Below, piece by piece: positions 1 through 8,802 of a stretch of 64,000 bases of DNA. The position numbers were made by a program, and so were the translations under genes. Each line of letters begins with the position of its first letter. Position 1 is the first letter of the stretch. The stretch is taken from assembly GCF_000518725.1 (NCBI RefSeq), contig NZ_KI912485.1, forward strand, positions 3,866 through 67,865, in the 5' to 3' direction. The stretch is from Mesoplasma seiffertii ATCC 49495 (GTDB taxonomy: Bacteria > Bacillota_I > Bacilli_A > Mycoplasmatales > Mycoplasmataceae). The notes beneath the pieces were generated by a model. The model saw nothing but the letters and a program-made list of their open reading frames with translations, did not search any database and had not been told where the DNA came from.

Positions 1-1
1 T

Positions 2-360
2 AGTTGTAAAAATTTTAATCAAGATCTTTCAAATTGAGACGTTTCGAATGTAACTAATATGCATGCTATGTTTCATTCTGCCGAAAATTTTAATCAAGAT
101 CTTTCGAAATGGGATGTTTCAAGTGTAACTGACATGGATTCTATGTTTGGGTATACTATAGTTTTTAATCAAGATCTTTCAACATGGGATGTGTCAAGTG
201 TAATTAATATGAAATATATGTTTTACAATGCTGAAAGTTTTAATTCAAATATTTCATCTTGGGATGTTTCGAGTGTAACTGACATGTATTATATGCTTGC
301 GTTTACTAAAGTTTTTAATCAAGATCTTTCAACTTGGGATGTTTCGAATGTAACTACTAA
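2..360 (+). repeat. 75-bp tandem coding repeat
   Basis: About five near-identical 75-bp units inside the surface-protein gene, each containing the 17-base core TTTTAATCAAGATCTTTC or a close variant, with one diverged unit near 230-300. The period equals 25 codons, so unit gain or loss keeps the frame. Confidence 0.85.
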
Positions 361-436
361 TAGCAGTAATTTTAACAATTATGCTAATTCTGAATGAGTT
401 GCAAACACTGCTTATCATCCAAAATTTAAACGATAA
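2..436 (+). CDS. BspA-like/DUF285 repeat surface protein, C-terminal part
   Basis: The 5' end lies outside the window; the frame is open from base 2 and stops at TAA 434-436. The 144 visible residues are tandem 25-residue repeats (75 nt period; Trp codons start at 35, 110, 185, 260 and 335) of the type FNQDLSxWDVSSVTDMxxMF, the pattern of the DUF285/BspA-like leucine-rich repeat family that Mollicutes display on lipoproteins and surface proteins. Known family members bind host molecules; the role here is inferred only. The short tail after the last repeat (ending PKFKR) suggests a natural C-terminus. Four of six Trp codons are TGG, unlike the TGA-dominated neighbours. The copies are so alike that slippage or recombination between them would be easy. 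An IS3 remnant lies just downstream. Confidence 0.85.
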
Positions 437-482
437 ATTAACTGAAAAAATGACGTCAAATTCAACTTGAACCTATTCTGTC

Positions 483-517
483 AAGTATAGAATAAATTAT
501 TATCATATAAAAACATT
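483..517. repeat. Left inverted repeat of the IS3-like element
   Basis: Two blocks (10 and 15 bp) match the right end in inverted orientation exactly, separated by 10 nt here against 3 nt there. The transposase pseudogene stop (516-518) lies in the inner edge. Confidence 0.75.
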
Positions 518-1402
518 AATTAGCACATCATGCTTCGTATGGTGTGCTTTTTGTTCGCAATTGTAATCTTTTGAAGTTGTAGAATTTTATATACTCATTT
601 GTTAACTTTTTTGCTTCGTTAAAAGATTTCAGTTTTTTGTCTTTTGTCTTTAGTTAGACATTCTGTTTTTAGTTATGAAAAGAAAGTCTCACAAGCTGGA
701 TTATCTAAATAATTACCTGCTTGAGAAAGTGAAATTTAATATTATTTTGCTCAGCATAATGCTGGGCAAAATATAGAAGTGTACTCAATTTCATTATCAG
801 AATGCAAAATTAGTTTTCAGATTTATCACGGAATTCATTTGCTTCTTTTAAAGTATCTCTAAAAAGTTTAACGCCTGGATGTTGTTGTATTGATGAACCA
901 ACTATCATTCCAGTTGCTACATCTTTAATTACGCTTAAATAAGCTCAACGATTTTTAATTCCATAAGGAATCAATGAAACATCGGTTACTCATAATTCAT
1001 TTTTATTAAATTCTCTTCATTTACGTTTTGGAATATTAGGAAATAGTATAGTTTTTGAAGTATCTTTATCTTCTTTAGGTTTTCTATGAATACGTTTCTT
1101 TCTAACAAAAGAACTTAAATGTAACAGTTTCATGAGACGTCAAATCTTATGTTCACTGCATTTAAGGTTATCTTCTATCTCTAAGACAATTTTAATTCTA
1201 GGAGCACCATAAATGCCATTATAAGCCATAAAAATGTCTTGAATAAATTTAGCTAATAGTTTATCAACACTAACTTTGTATTCTGGTTTCTCTTTTTTTA
1301 CTCATAAATAGTAAGTTCTTTGACTTAGATTGATTAATTTGCATATTTTATAAACTGGATATTCAACCCTGAATTCCTCAACTACTAAATTCTTAAAATA
1401 AA
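516..1402 (-). pseudogene. IS3-family transposase orfB, degenerate
   Basis: Reading downwards from 1402 with code 4, an open stretch of ~196 codons encodes the IS3 orfB N-terminus (HTH_21-type region with YNGIYGAPRI) and the start of the DDE integrase core (ELWVTDVSLIPYG, ending near NEFRDKSEN), then stops at 810-812. Beyond the stop, core pieces survive in other frames: HSDNE, a Cys-Glu-Thr-Phe-Phe-Ser segment with LKTEC, and a final STPYEAWCAN that ends at 516-518. All three catalytic positions (D, D, E) are therefore traceable but lie in different frames with stops between them. Normally orfB is joined to orfA by -1 frameshifting; here extra frameshifts make a functional product very unlikely. 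Confidence 0.85.
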
Positions 1403-1763
1403 TTATTTCTTTGGTTTGTTTCCCTTTAGTAGTGATTGAAACTTTTTTAGAATTTCTGTCTCAATTTTCTGGTTAGCTAACTCTTTACGCAATTTAGCTA
1501 TTTCACGATCTTTAGGATCTAAAGAAGTACTACGCTCGCTATGATGAATAGTATGATTACTTTTGTTACCAGATTTCCTTTTTAAGAAATCATCTCCTTC
1601 AGCATCAAATCCTAAACAAATAGAACGAGCTGCCGAATAAGATATTTTAAATTTTGTACTTAATTCATTAAAAGAATATTTATCAGTTTGATATTCCTTC
1701 ACAAGTTCTATTTTTTTGCTCGTAAGTAAGTATGTTATTTTTGTTTCCTTTAGTATTAGACAT
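1403..1763 (-). pseudogene. IS3-family transposase orfA, frameshifted
   Basis: A good start exists at 1763 (ATG preceded by GGGAG), giving MSNTKGNKNNILTYEQK, but this frame leaves the conserved HTH after a run of seven A (T run 1711-1717 on the plus strand). Removing one A joins it to IELVKEYQTDKYSFNELSTK, the helix-turn-helix of orfA, which continues through a Lys/Glu-rich leucine-zipper-like region to the stop at 1403-1405. So orfA is broken by +1 base in a homopolymer. Transcriptional slippage on the A run could in principle restore some product; the ruined orfB makes this moot. The longer upstream open frame is not a credible start. Confidence 0.8.
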
Positions 1764-1801
1764 AATAAAAATCTCCCTTTGTATAAATGATAAATCATAT
1801 A

Positions 1802-1829
1802 AATGTTTTTATATGACTTTTCTATACTT
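1802..1829. repeat. Right inverted repeat of the IS3-like element
   Basis: Inverted copies of the two left-end blocks, 15 bp at 1802-1816 and 10 bp at 1820-1829. It sits about 40 bp upstream of the orfA start, the usual place of the IS promoter. Confidence 0.75.
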
Positions 1830-1956
1830 AGGAGATTATATTCAATTCGTATTTCAAATTGGGTTTTAAATTGTATTGTTTTAAACTTTATCATGTATTT
1901 ATAAAGTACTGTAATATTCTTAATCAAAGAGCCAAAACAGAACTACTGCAATTTGC

Positions 1957-2451
1957 TTATAATAACGAGATTGTCAAACTAGTAACGACAATCATTAGTA
2001 AGATAGTTAGCATTAAAATTCTTTTTCATTTAATTACTGTTGCTTCTCAATCGGTTAACATTAGCTGATAACGACGACCCTTATGATTGAAAAACTCGGC
2101 AGCTTTTTTATTTCTTACTCAGCTTAATATCATATAACTTAAGATAAATAAAATTAAAAAAGCAAAACTGACTCATCCTACTCCAGCTCACCCACCAGAG
2201 CTACCATTTAAATTAAAATTTCAGTAAAGCGCTCACCCAATTAAAAATGATAATCCAGTTGCAATTGTCGAAAAAATAATTGGTAAAAGTCAGCCAATAA
2301 CATGAAGTTTTTTCTTATTTCGATAATAAAAAAGTTTAGCATTTTGATCACGTGAATTATAAGTATCTTGAACAATTTTGTTAACTTCTTCTTGATGAAC
2401 TTGTTTTTGTGAATGACGATAATTTTTGATAGAATCTTTTGTTTTTTTCAT
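1957..2451 (-). CDS. Unknown two-TM membrane protein
   Basis: 164 codons, visible only with TGA=Trp. Start ATG at 2451 has AAGGTG 6-8 nt upstream. The N-terminal ~60 residues are hydrophilic and basic (Lys/Gln-rich, MKKTKDSIKNYRHSQKQ...), followed by a hydrophobic segment (~66-87), a Gly/Trp-rich turn (NGSSGGWAGVGW), a second segment (~100-118), a charged stretch with HKGRRYQ, and a final hydrophobic stretch at the C-terminus ending near SLTISLL. No family recognised. It stands alone between the IS remnant and the opp operon, divergent from opp. The intact frame with several TGA codons supports a real gene. Confidence 0.7.
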
Positions 2452-2939
2452 ATAATCACCTTATAAAATCTTATATAAATCATAAACTATCTAGAACTTA
2501 ATATCTACATTTATATTTAAAGATAAAAATAAAAAAATACACTTTTTTTTCAAAAATAAGAATTTTTAATGTATAGTTATAACAATAAACAAAGAATTTA
2601 ATATAGAAGGGACAAGTGGTTATGCGTTCAAATTACCTAAATACTCGTAAAGCATTTTTTGAGATGCAGCATGTCATGCGCCCTGTTAAATATAAATAAA
2701 ATCGGTTAAAATAACACTAAAATAAAACTATTATAATTAAAAATAAAATAAGTAATAAAAATATCACAATATCAGATCCTTATATAATATAAAGTCATTT
2801 TTAAAAAATGCTATTTTAAAATATAAAAAAATAAAAATTTACATTTTTTAAAAAAAGTTACTAAAAAATAAGGTATTATAACTTTTACATATTTATTTTT
2901 AACCATAAATATCAAACTTTTGGAAAGGAACTCAATTTT
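2452..2939. other. AT-rich gap between the divergent membrane gene and opp
   Basis: About 490 bases, extremely AT-rich with many A and T runs. The only non-random part is 2601-2700, clearly richer in G+C than its surroundings, holding a 25-codon ORF and the small palindrome GCATGTCATGC (2669-2679). The rest probably carries the promoters of the two flanking transcripts. No RNA gene recognised. Confidence 0.6.
2622..2699 (+). CDS. Possible 25-residue peptide or gene remnant
   Basis: ATG 2622 to TAA 2697-2699 encodes a basic peptide starting MRSNYLNTRKAFFEMQ and ending RPVKYK. A purine-rich AGAAGGGAC lies ~10-17 nt upstream. Its base composition is coding-like while everything around it is near-random AT, so it may be a small gene, an opp leader peptide or the 5' stub of a decayed gene. 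No family recognised. Confidence 0.3.
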   Translation: MRSNYLNTRKAFFEMQHVMRPVKYK

Positions 2940-4292
2940 ATGACTACGAACAAAAAAACTACAAAATCGGCCAACGATTACACTATTAAAAAGAAGACAT
3001 CTGCAAATACTTTTGATATCAACTCAGTTGAATTAAATTTAGATGATGAGTTAATCTATGGGAGACCATCAAGACTTCGCTCATTAAAGTATCAATATGA
3101 AGATTTTAATGCGAACATGTATAAATTCTTTAGAGCTCATCCTTTAATCGGATACTCTTTTAAAAGAATTGTTTACGGATTTTTAACATTATTAGCCGCA
3201 ATTATTATTCTTTTCTTATTAGTTAATGCGGTTACTGATGTTGATCAATACATGCCAGAAAACTGGGATAAATTAGGATTTACTCATGGAAGTGATCGTT
3301 ATAATAAATTCTTAGAAGATCGTATGAAATTATTTGGAGTTTATGGAACGGTTACGGAAAGATTACTTTCATATCTTAAAAATATTACGCCATTTATTCC
3401 TAAGACAATTGTCACTGGCGAAACAATTTTCTTTGTTCCTAATGAAAGCGGTATAGGTACAGAGACAATATCAGTAACAACAACAGCGTTATTAAGCAAT
3501 GTACTTAAAGTTTCTGGAGAAGGTGCTTGAGAAAGCATTACTGAAACCAAAACAGTTTGAGTTTATTTAGGAGTAGTTTCTTCAAAATCAATTGGAACTC
3601 CGGGTTCAACAGAAATTTTAGAATTATTTAATAAAGCCATTCCTTATTCATTTGCATTTGGTTCAGTATCAGTAATTATTTCTTACTTAATTGGAGTTCC
3701 ACTAGGAATTCAAGCAGCAAAACGTAAAGGAAAACCATCAGATAATATTATTAATAGTGCCAATATCTTATTAGTAGCAGCACCAGCTGTTGTAATTATT
3801 ATTGGAGTTTACTTGCTAAGTATTTCAGTATTTGGACATTCTGCAATGTTTAATTCTGGATCATTTTGAACTAAGTTTTGACCAGTAGTTGCCTTGGTAT
3901 TATTAATGACACCGTCAACAGTAATTTTAACAAGACGTTATGTAATTGATGAAATGACAGCAGATTATACAAAATTTGCGTATGCAAAAGGAATGGGAGA
4001 AACTAAAGTTTACTACGTTCACATCTTTAGAAATGCAGGAATCAGAATTTTACGTCAATTCCCATTAGACTTGGCTGTTACTTTATTCGGTGCTTCAATC
4101 TTGACTGAACAACAATGAGGAATTCCAGGAATGAGCCCATTTATTGTTAAAGCTGTATCAGGAACTAAGGATTCATTTGTTATTTTAGGATTCATTTCAT
4201 TTGCAGCCTTTGTTCGTATTTTCGCATCATTAGTATCAGACTTAACTATGGTTTGAATGGACCCACGTGTAAGTTTAGGAAACAAAAAATAG
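2940..4292 (+). CDS. oppB: Oligopeptide ABC transporter permease OppB
   Basis: 450 residues, start ATG 2940 after GGAAAGGAACTC. One of two membrane subunits of a peptide importer. After an unusual ~75-residue hydrophilic N-terminus comes a first TM (~78-101), a long extracellular part, then the binding-protein-dependent permease core with five TMs. The cytoplasmic EAA loop that docks the ATPase is visible as FAYAKGMGETKVYYVHIFRN (~345-365), followed by LTEQQWGIPGMS and the typical C-terminal segment. The family is usually 310-340 residues; the excess is the N-terminal tail and extracellular loop, as seen in other Mollicutes. First gene of oppBCDFA, 18 nt before oppC. Known role: uptake of peptides as amino-acid source. 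Confidence 0.95.
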
Positions 4293-4310
4293 AAAGAGGA
4301 GAGTTTATTT

Positions 4311-5312
4311 ATGGAAATCAATAAAGAAAAATTTGCCAAAGAAAATCATATTAACTTTGACGAAATAGACTCATCGCTATTTACTGTTGTGGGTGCTCAA
4401 AGTTCAGAAAGTGAACATTTGGCTTCAAAACCATATAGTTACTGAAAGTCTGTTGGTAAGTTGTTATTTAAATCACCAACTTTCTTAATTGCAATCGCAA
4501 TTTTGATAACATTTATTATTTTGGCAGTTGTCGTACCTTGAGGTTTAGAAGCAACACCATTAGAAAAACCAAATTTAATTGATCCATCAAATCCAATTGT
4601 TGGATCAAGTCGTCCCCATGCACCAACTTGACAATACTGATTTGGATTGGGAGTTGAAGGTGAAGATCTTTGAGTTAAGATGTGAGCTGGAATGCGAACA
4701 ACCTTATTATTTGCCTTTATCTTAGCAACAATTCAATTAGCTATTGGAATCTTTATTGGATCAATTTGAGGATACTTCAAAAAAACTGATATCTTCTTCG
4801 TTCAATTAACTAATATTTTAACTTTAGTACCCCAATTAATTTTATTACTATTTGTAATTTTCGTAATTAAACCAGGATATTGACCAGTTATTTTAGGGGT
4901 ATCAATCCAAGCTTGAATTGCAATTGCAACCACAGTTAGGGTTCAAATTATGTTAGTAAAAAATACTGACTATAATACTGCTTCAATTTCTTTAGGAAGT
5001 AGTTCTGGAAGAATTATTCAAAAAAATATTATGCCAAAAATTCTTCCAGTAATTATTCAATCAGGAACATTTGCAATTCCTAATGCTATTTCAATTGATG
5101 CTTCATTAACATTTTTAGGATTTGGCTTCATTGAAGGTAGAAAAGAAACTTCACTAGGACAAATTTTAAACGAAGTTATGGCGGGAACTTTATGACAAAA
5201 CTTCCCTCATTTAATTATTATTCCATTAGTTTTAACAACAACAGTTTCAATTATTTTCTTTGTTGTTGCTAAAGTATTTGCCGACTCATTAGACCCTAAA
5301 AACCATAGATAA
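4311..5312 (+). CDS. oppC: Oligopeptide ABC transporter permease OppC
   Basis: 333 residues; start ATG 4311 after AAAGAGGAGAG. Second permease of the importer: a cytoplasmic N-terminal tail (~50 residues), TM1 (IAIAILITFIILAVVV), an external loop, then the permease core with the EAA-type loop (SISLGSSSGRIIQKNIMPK) and the C-terminal DASLTFLGFGF motif found in DppC/OppC proteins. Many Trp codons are TGA, which splits it in the standard code. Pairs with OppB and receives energy from OppD and OppF encoded next. Confidence 0.95.
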
Positions 5313-5335
5313 TCATTAAGAAAAGGAGAAATATT

Positions 5336-6895
5336 ATGGAAAATAACAGAAAGATACTTTCGTTAAAAGATATAGTTGTAAAATTTAGAGTTCGATCAAA
5401 AATGCTGACATCAATCCGTAATATTTCTTTTGATATTTACGATGGAGAAACTGTTGCGATTGTTGGAGAATCAGGATCAGGAAAATCAGTATTAACTAAA
5501 ACTTTGACAAATATGTTGGAGTCAAATGGTTATATTGCTAATGGATCAATTATGTACTATCCAAACGAAGATTCAAAAAATGATCCAAAAACAGCGTTTA
5601 AAGAAGAAATCAACTTAATCAAGTTTCATAAGGGAGCATTAACAACAGAAGCACGTAAAAGTATTAAAAGTTATAATAATGCTCGTATTAAAGAAGCTAA
5701 AACAAAAATTGGAATTTTAAATAAACAAATTGAAATGAATATTGACGTTGCTAATTCAGAAATTGAAATTGGTAATTTAACAAGAGAAATTGAAAGTGCT
5801 TATCAAGAAATGGCTTCATTTAACCGTCTTTCACGTCGTACACGTCAAAAAATGCGCCCAATTATGAAAGCAATCGCTACTCCAGATGGTGTTAACTTTT
5901 TAGAACAAGTAGCGATTGAAGATGCTTTAAATTATTTAAAAAATGAAGAGTACTTAACAGAATTTGAATCATTATTACAAGAGGTTTTGCATAAAGTTAA
6001 TGACAAAATTGCAGTTGATCCTCAAGAAGTTAATTTGTTATTAGAAATTTGAACATTTCAAAATCAGTCAGCTGTCAAAAATAAAATTCAAGCAAACAAA
6101 AACTTGAAAAAACTACGTGGAGGAACTATTGCTACAATCTTCCAAGACCCAATGACTTCACTAAATCCATTACTAAGTGTTGGATATCAAATTACAGAAG
6201 TTTTAAGAGCTCACCAAAAAATGAGTTTCATTGAAGCTAAGCAAGAAGCAATTGAGTTAATGAAAAAAGTAGGGATTCCTAATGCTGAAAAACGCTTTAA
6301 AGATATTCCGGGTAAATATTCTGGAGGGATGCGTCAACGTATTGTTATTGCTGTGGCGCTAGCATGTAAACCTAAAATTTTAATTTGTGATGAACCAACA
6401 ACAGCTTTAGATGTAACTATTCAGGCACAAATTTTGGATTTAATTAAACAGCTGAAAAAAGAATATAACTTGACAGTTATCTTTATTACTCACGATTTAG
6501 GAGTTGTTGCAAATATAGCAGATCGTGTAGCAGTTGTTTATGCAGGTCAAATTATTGAGTATGGAACAACTAATGACATTTTCTTTGATGCACGTCATCC
6601 ATATACATGAGCATTGCTATCTTCATTACCACAATTGGGAAATAAAGGAGAGGACTTGTATTCAATTTCAGGAACTCCACCATCATTATTTAATGAAATC
6701 AAAGGAGATCCATTTGCACCACGTAATGATTTTGCGTTAGCAATTGATTACGAACTTGAACCACCAATGTTCGAGGTTAGTCCAACTCATGGAGCTAAAA
6801 CATGATTATTAGATCCCCGTTCTCCAAAAATCGAAAAACCGAAACAGTTAAGTCGTTTACGTGAAGCTGTTAGTGAAGCAAAGGTAGGTGAATAA
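5336..6895 (+). CDS. oppD: Oligopeptide ABC transporter ATPase OppD, with large insert
   Basis: 519 residues, against ~330-360 for the family. Walker A GESGSGKS lies at 44-51, but the Q-loop (FQDPMTSLNP) appears only near 269, so ~170 extra residues sit between them. This insert is Lys/Glu-rich and predicted helical, probably a coiled coil. Signature YSGGMRQR is at ~328, Walker B ILICDEPTTALD and switch ITHDLG follow, then the Opp C-terminal region (RHPYTWALL), which in homologues binds a metal cofactor or the permeases; its usual Cys cluster was not seen. RBS AAAGGAG. 3 nt before oppF, so translationally coupled. Confidence 0.93.
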
Positions 6896-6898
6896 GTT

Positions 6899-8770
6899 AT
6901 GAAAAATAAAAAACAACAAGCAATCGTTGAAGTTCGTGACTTATTGATTGAATTTGGAACAGGACGTCGTAAGGTTAAAGCTGTAAAAGGAGTTAGCTTT
7001 GATGTTTATAAAGGTGAAACTTTCGGATTAGTTGGTGAGTCTGGTTCAGGAAAAACAACTGTTGGACGTGCAATTATGGGTATTCAACCAGTTTCAGATG
7101 GAACAATTTACTTTAATAATCGCGTGGCTTACGGAACTCCACCGGACTTAAATAAACTTAATTTGGCAATTGAACGTAATATTAAAATTATGAAAATTAA
7201 TCAAAATACTACAACAAATCGTTTAAATGACTATGTTGAAGAATTTAAACGTGTTTATTATAAATACGTTGAGTCAAAATATTATGATTTCAAAACTAAA
7301 GAAGTTAAAGAATATCCTGATGGAATTAATCGAATTATTCCCGAAGGAACAAATTTAAAATCAACTAAAATAGTGTCAGCAAAACGTGATGCAAACTTAA
7401 ACTATGTTTCAGAATCAGTTAAAGATAATTTGAAACGTTTGTTAAAAATTATTCGTATTCAAGAAAAAACTATGCAATTTGTCGATTCAATTTCTGAATA
7501 TACAAATGTAGATATTAAATTAGAAAAAGCAGTTGTTAAATATCAACGTGAAACTTATGATTTAATTTTAGGTGTCAAAGATCTTGAAAACAAGATTTAC
7601 CATACGCTAGAAAAAATGAAAGCTATTCGTCAAGCAGTTATTGAAGGGAAATATACTTCTGTTACTAAATTCTTTAGTGACTTAGGAAAAGAATTAGAAG
7701 TTATTGTTCAACATCATAAAGCAATTTCAGCTTTATTAGATGTTGCTAAAAAAACTCATTATTTCAATTTAGATTTATCTTCAACAGGTCGTTCAAGAAA
7801 AGAACATATCAAAACAATTGAACGTCGTATCGTTTCAAATACTGTTAAAAACAATACATTATTAGTTGAAGAATTGAAAGAAATGCGTGAGTTATTAGAG
7901 TTACCACATATTCAAAAAGAAATTAACAAAGCTGATAATTTCAAGTTGCCTAATGCTCGTGATAAACATGAACTTAAAAAAGCAATGCAAATGATTTTCC
8001 AAGATCCGGCGTCATCTTTAAATGACCGTATGGCTGTTGAAGAAATTATTGCAGAAGGGTTGGATAACTTCCCTGAATTATATAAAAATCAAGCTGCAGC
8101 TGAAGCATATGTTGAATGATTTAATCAAGATAAACCAGCTGAAGAACATATTACTATCCGTAATGTTAAATACTCATTAGTTAAAAAATTCTTAATTTTA
8201 CAATTATTGACAACTGTAGGAATGTTACCAGAACACTTATCACGTTATCCTCACGAATTTTCTGGAGGGCAACGTCAACGTATTGGGATTGCTCGTGCAT
8301 TAGTAATGAAACCAAGTTTTATTGTAGCTGATGAACCAATTTCAGCTTTAGACGTTTCAATTCGTGCTCAAGTTATGAACTTGTTGGCTAAATTCCAAAA
8401 AGAATTTGAGTTAACTTATGTCTTTATTGCTCATGACTTAAGTGTTGTTAGATTCGTAGCAAATCGAATTGCAGTTATTTATCGTGGAGATATTGTGGAA
8501 CTGGCTGATGCTGATGAGTTATTCTACAACCCCCTACACCCATATACTAAATCATTGTTAAGTGCAGTACCATTACCAGATCCTGAACAAGAAAAAAATA
8601 AGGTTCATTATAAGTATGAACCAGAACTTGAACATGCTGACTATATTACTGATTTCCCAAAATGAGTAGAAGTTGCTAATGGACATTTCGTTTATGCAAA
8701 TGAACGTGAATTAAAAAAATATCAAATTGAGTATGCTAAATTTCAAGAAAACGCAAAAGTAAAAAAATAG
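6899..8770 (+). CDS. oppF: Oligopeptide ABC transporter ATPase OppF, with very large insert
   Basis: 623 residues, nearly twice the family norm. Walker A GESGSGKT occurs near residue 50, the Q-loop [10 protein letters not shown] near 367, and the signature FSGGQRQR at ~454, so about 260-300 additional residues separate Walker A and Q-loop. The insert is charged and helical with long Lys/Glu-rich stretches, plausibly an antiparallel coiled coil on the cytoplasmic face. Walker [13 protein letters not shown] and the His switch (AHDLS) are intact, so it should be an active ATPase pairing with OppD. A second, shorter insertion (~420-436) precedes the signature. Start ATG 6899 overlaps the end of oppD closely; RBS AGGTGAATAAG lies within oppD. 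Confidence 0.93.
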
Positions 8771-8802
8771 ATAATAAAAAGTATTAAAGAAGGAGACTTA
8801 TT

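Larger units (their letters stand above)
480..1832 (-). mobile_element. Decayed IS3-family insertion sequence
   Basis: A ~1.35-kb element holding degraded orfA and orfB of an IS3-type transposase on the minus strand, bounded by imperfect inverted repeats. AAGTATAGAA (483-492) and TCATATAAAAACATT (503-517) at the left recur inverted at the right as 1820-1829 and 1802-1816; the spacer is 10 nt on the left and 3 nt on the right. Exact ends and a target duplication could not be fixed. Frame breaks in both ORFs indicate it no longer moves by itself. Confidence 0.85.

Noticed and set aside
2-436. Regular 75-bp repeats as a CRISPR array
   Set aside because: Units are continuous coding repeats without unique spacers and match the DUF285 protein pattern.
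1859-2068. 69-codon plus-strand ORF beside the IS
   Set aside because: Overlaps the opposite-strand membrane gene; no RBS and no family resemblance. Shadow ORF.
2940-4292. Apparent frameshifts or premature stops in many genes
   Set aside because: All are TGA codons at conserved Trp positions, as expected for code 4; only the IS genes show real frame breaks.
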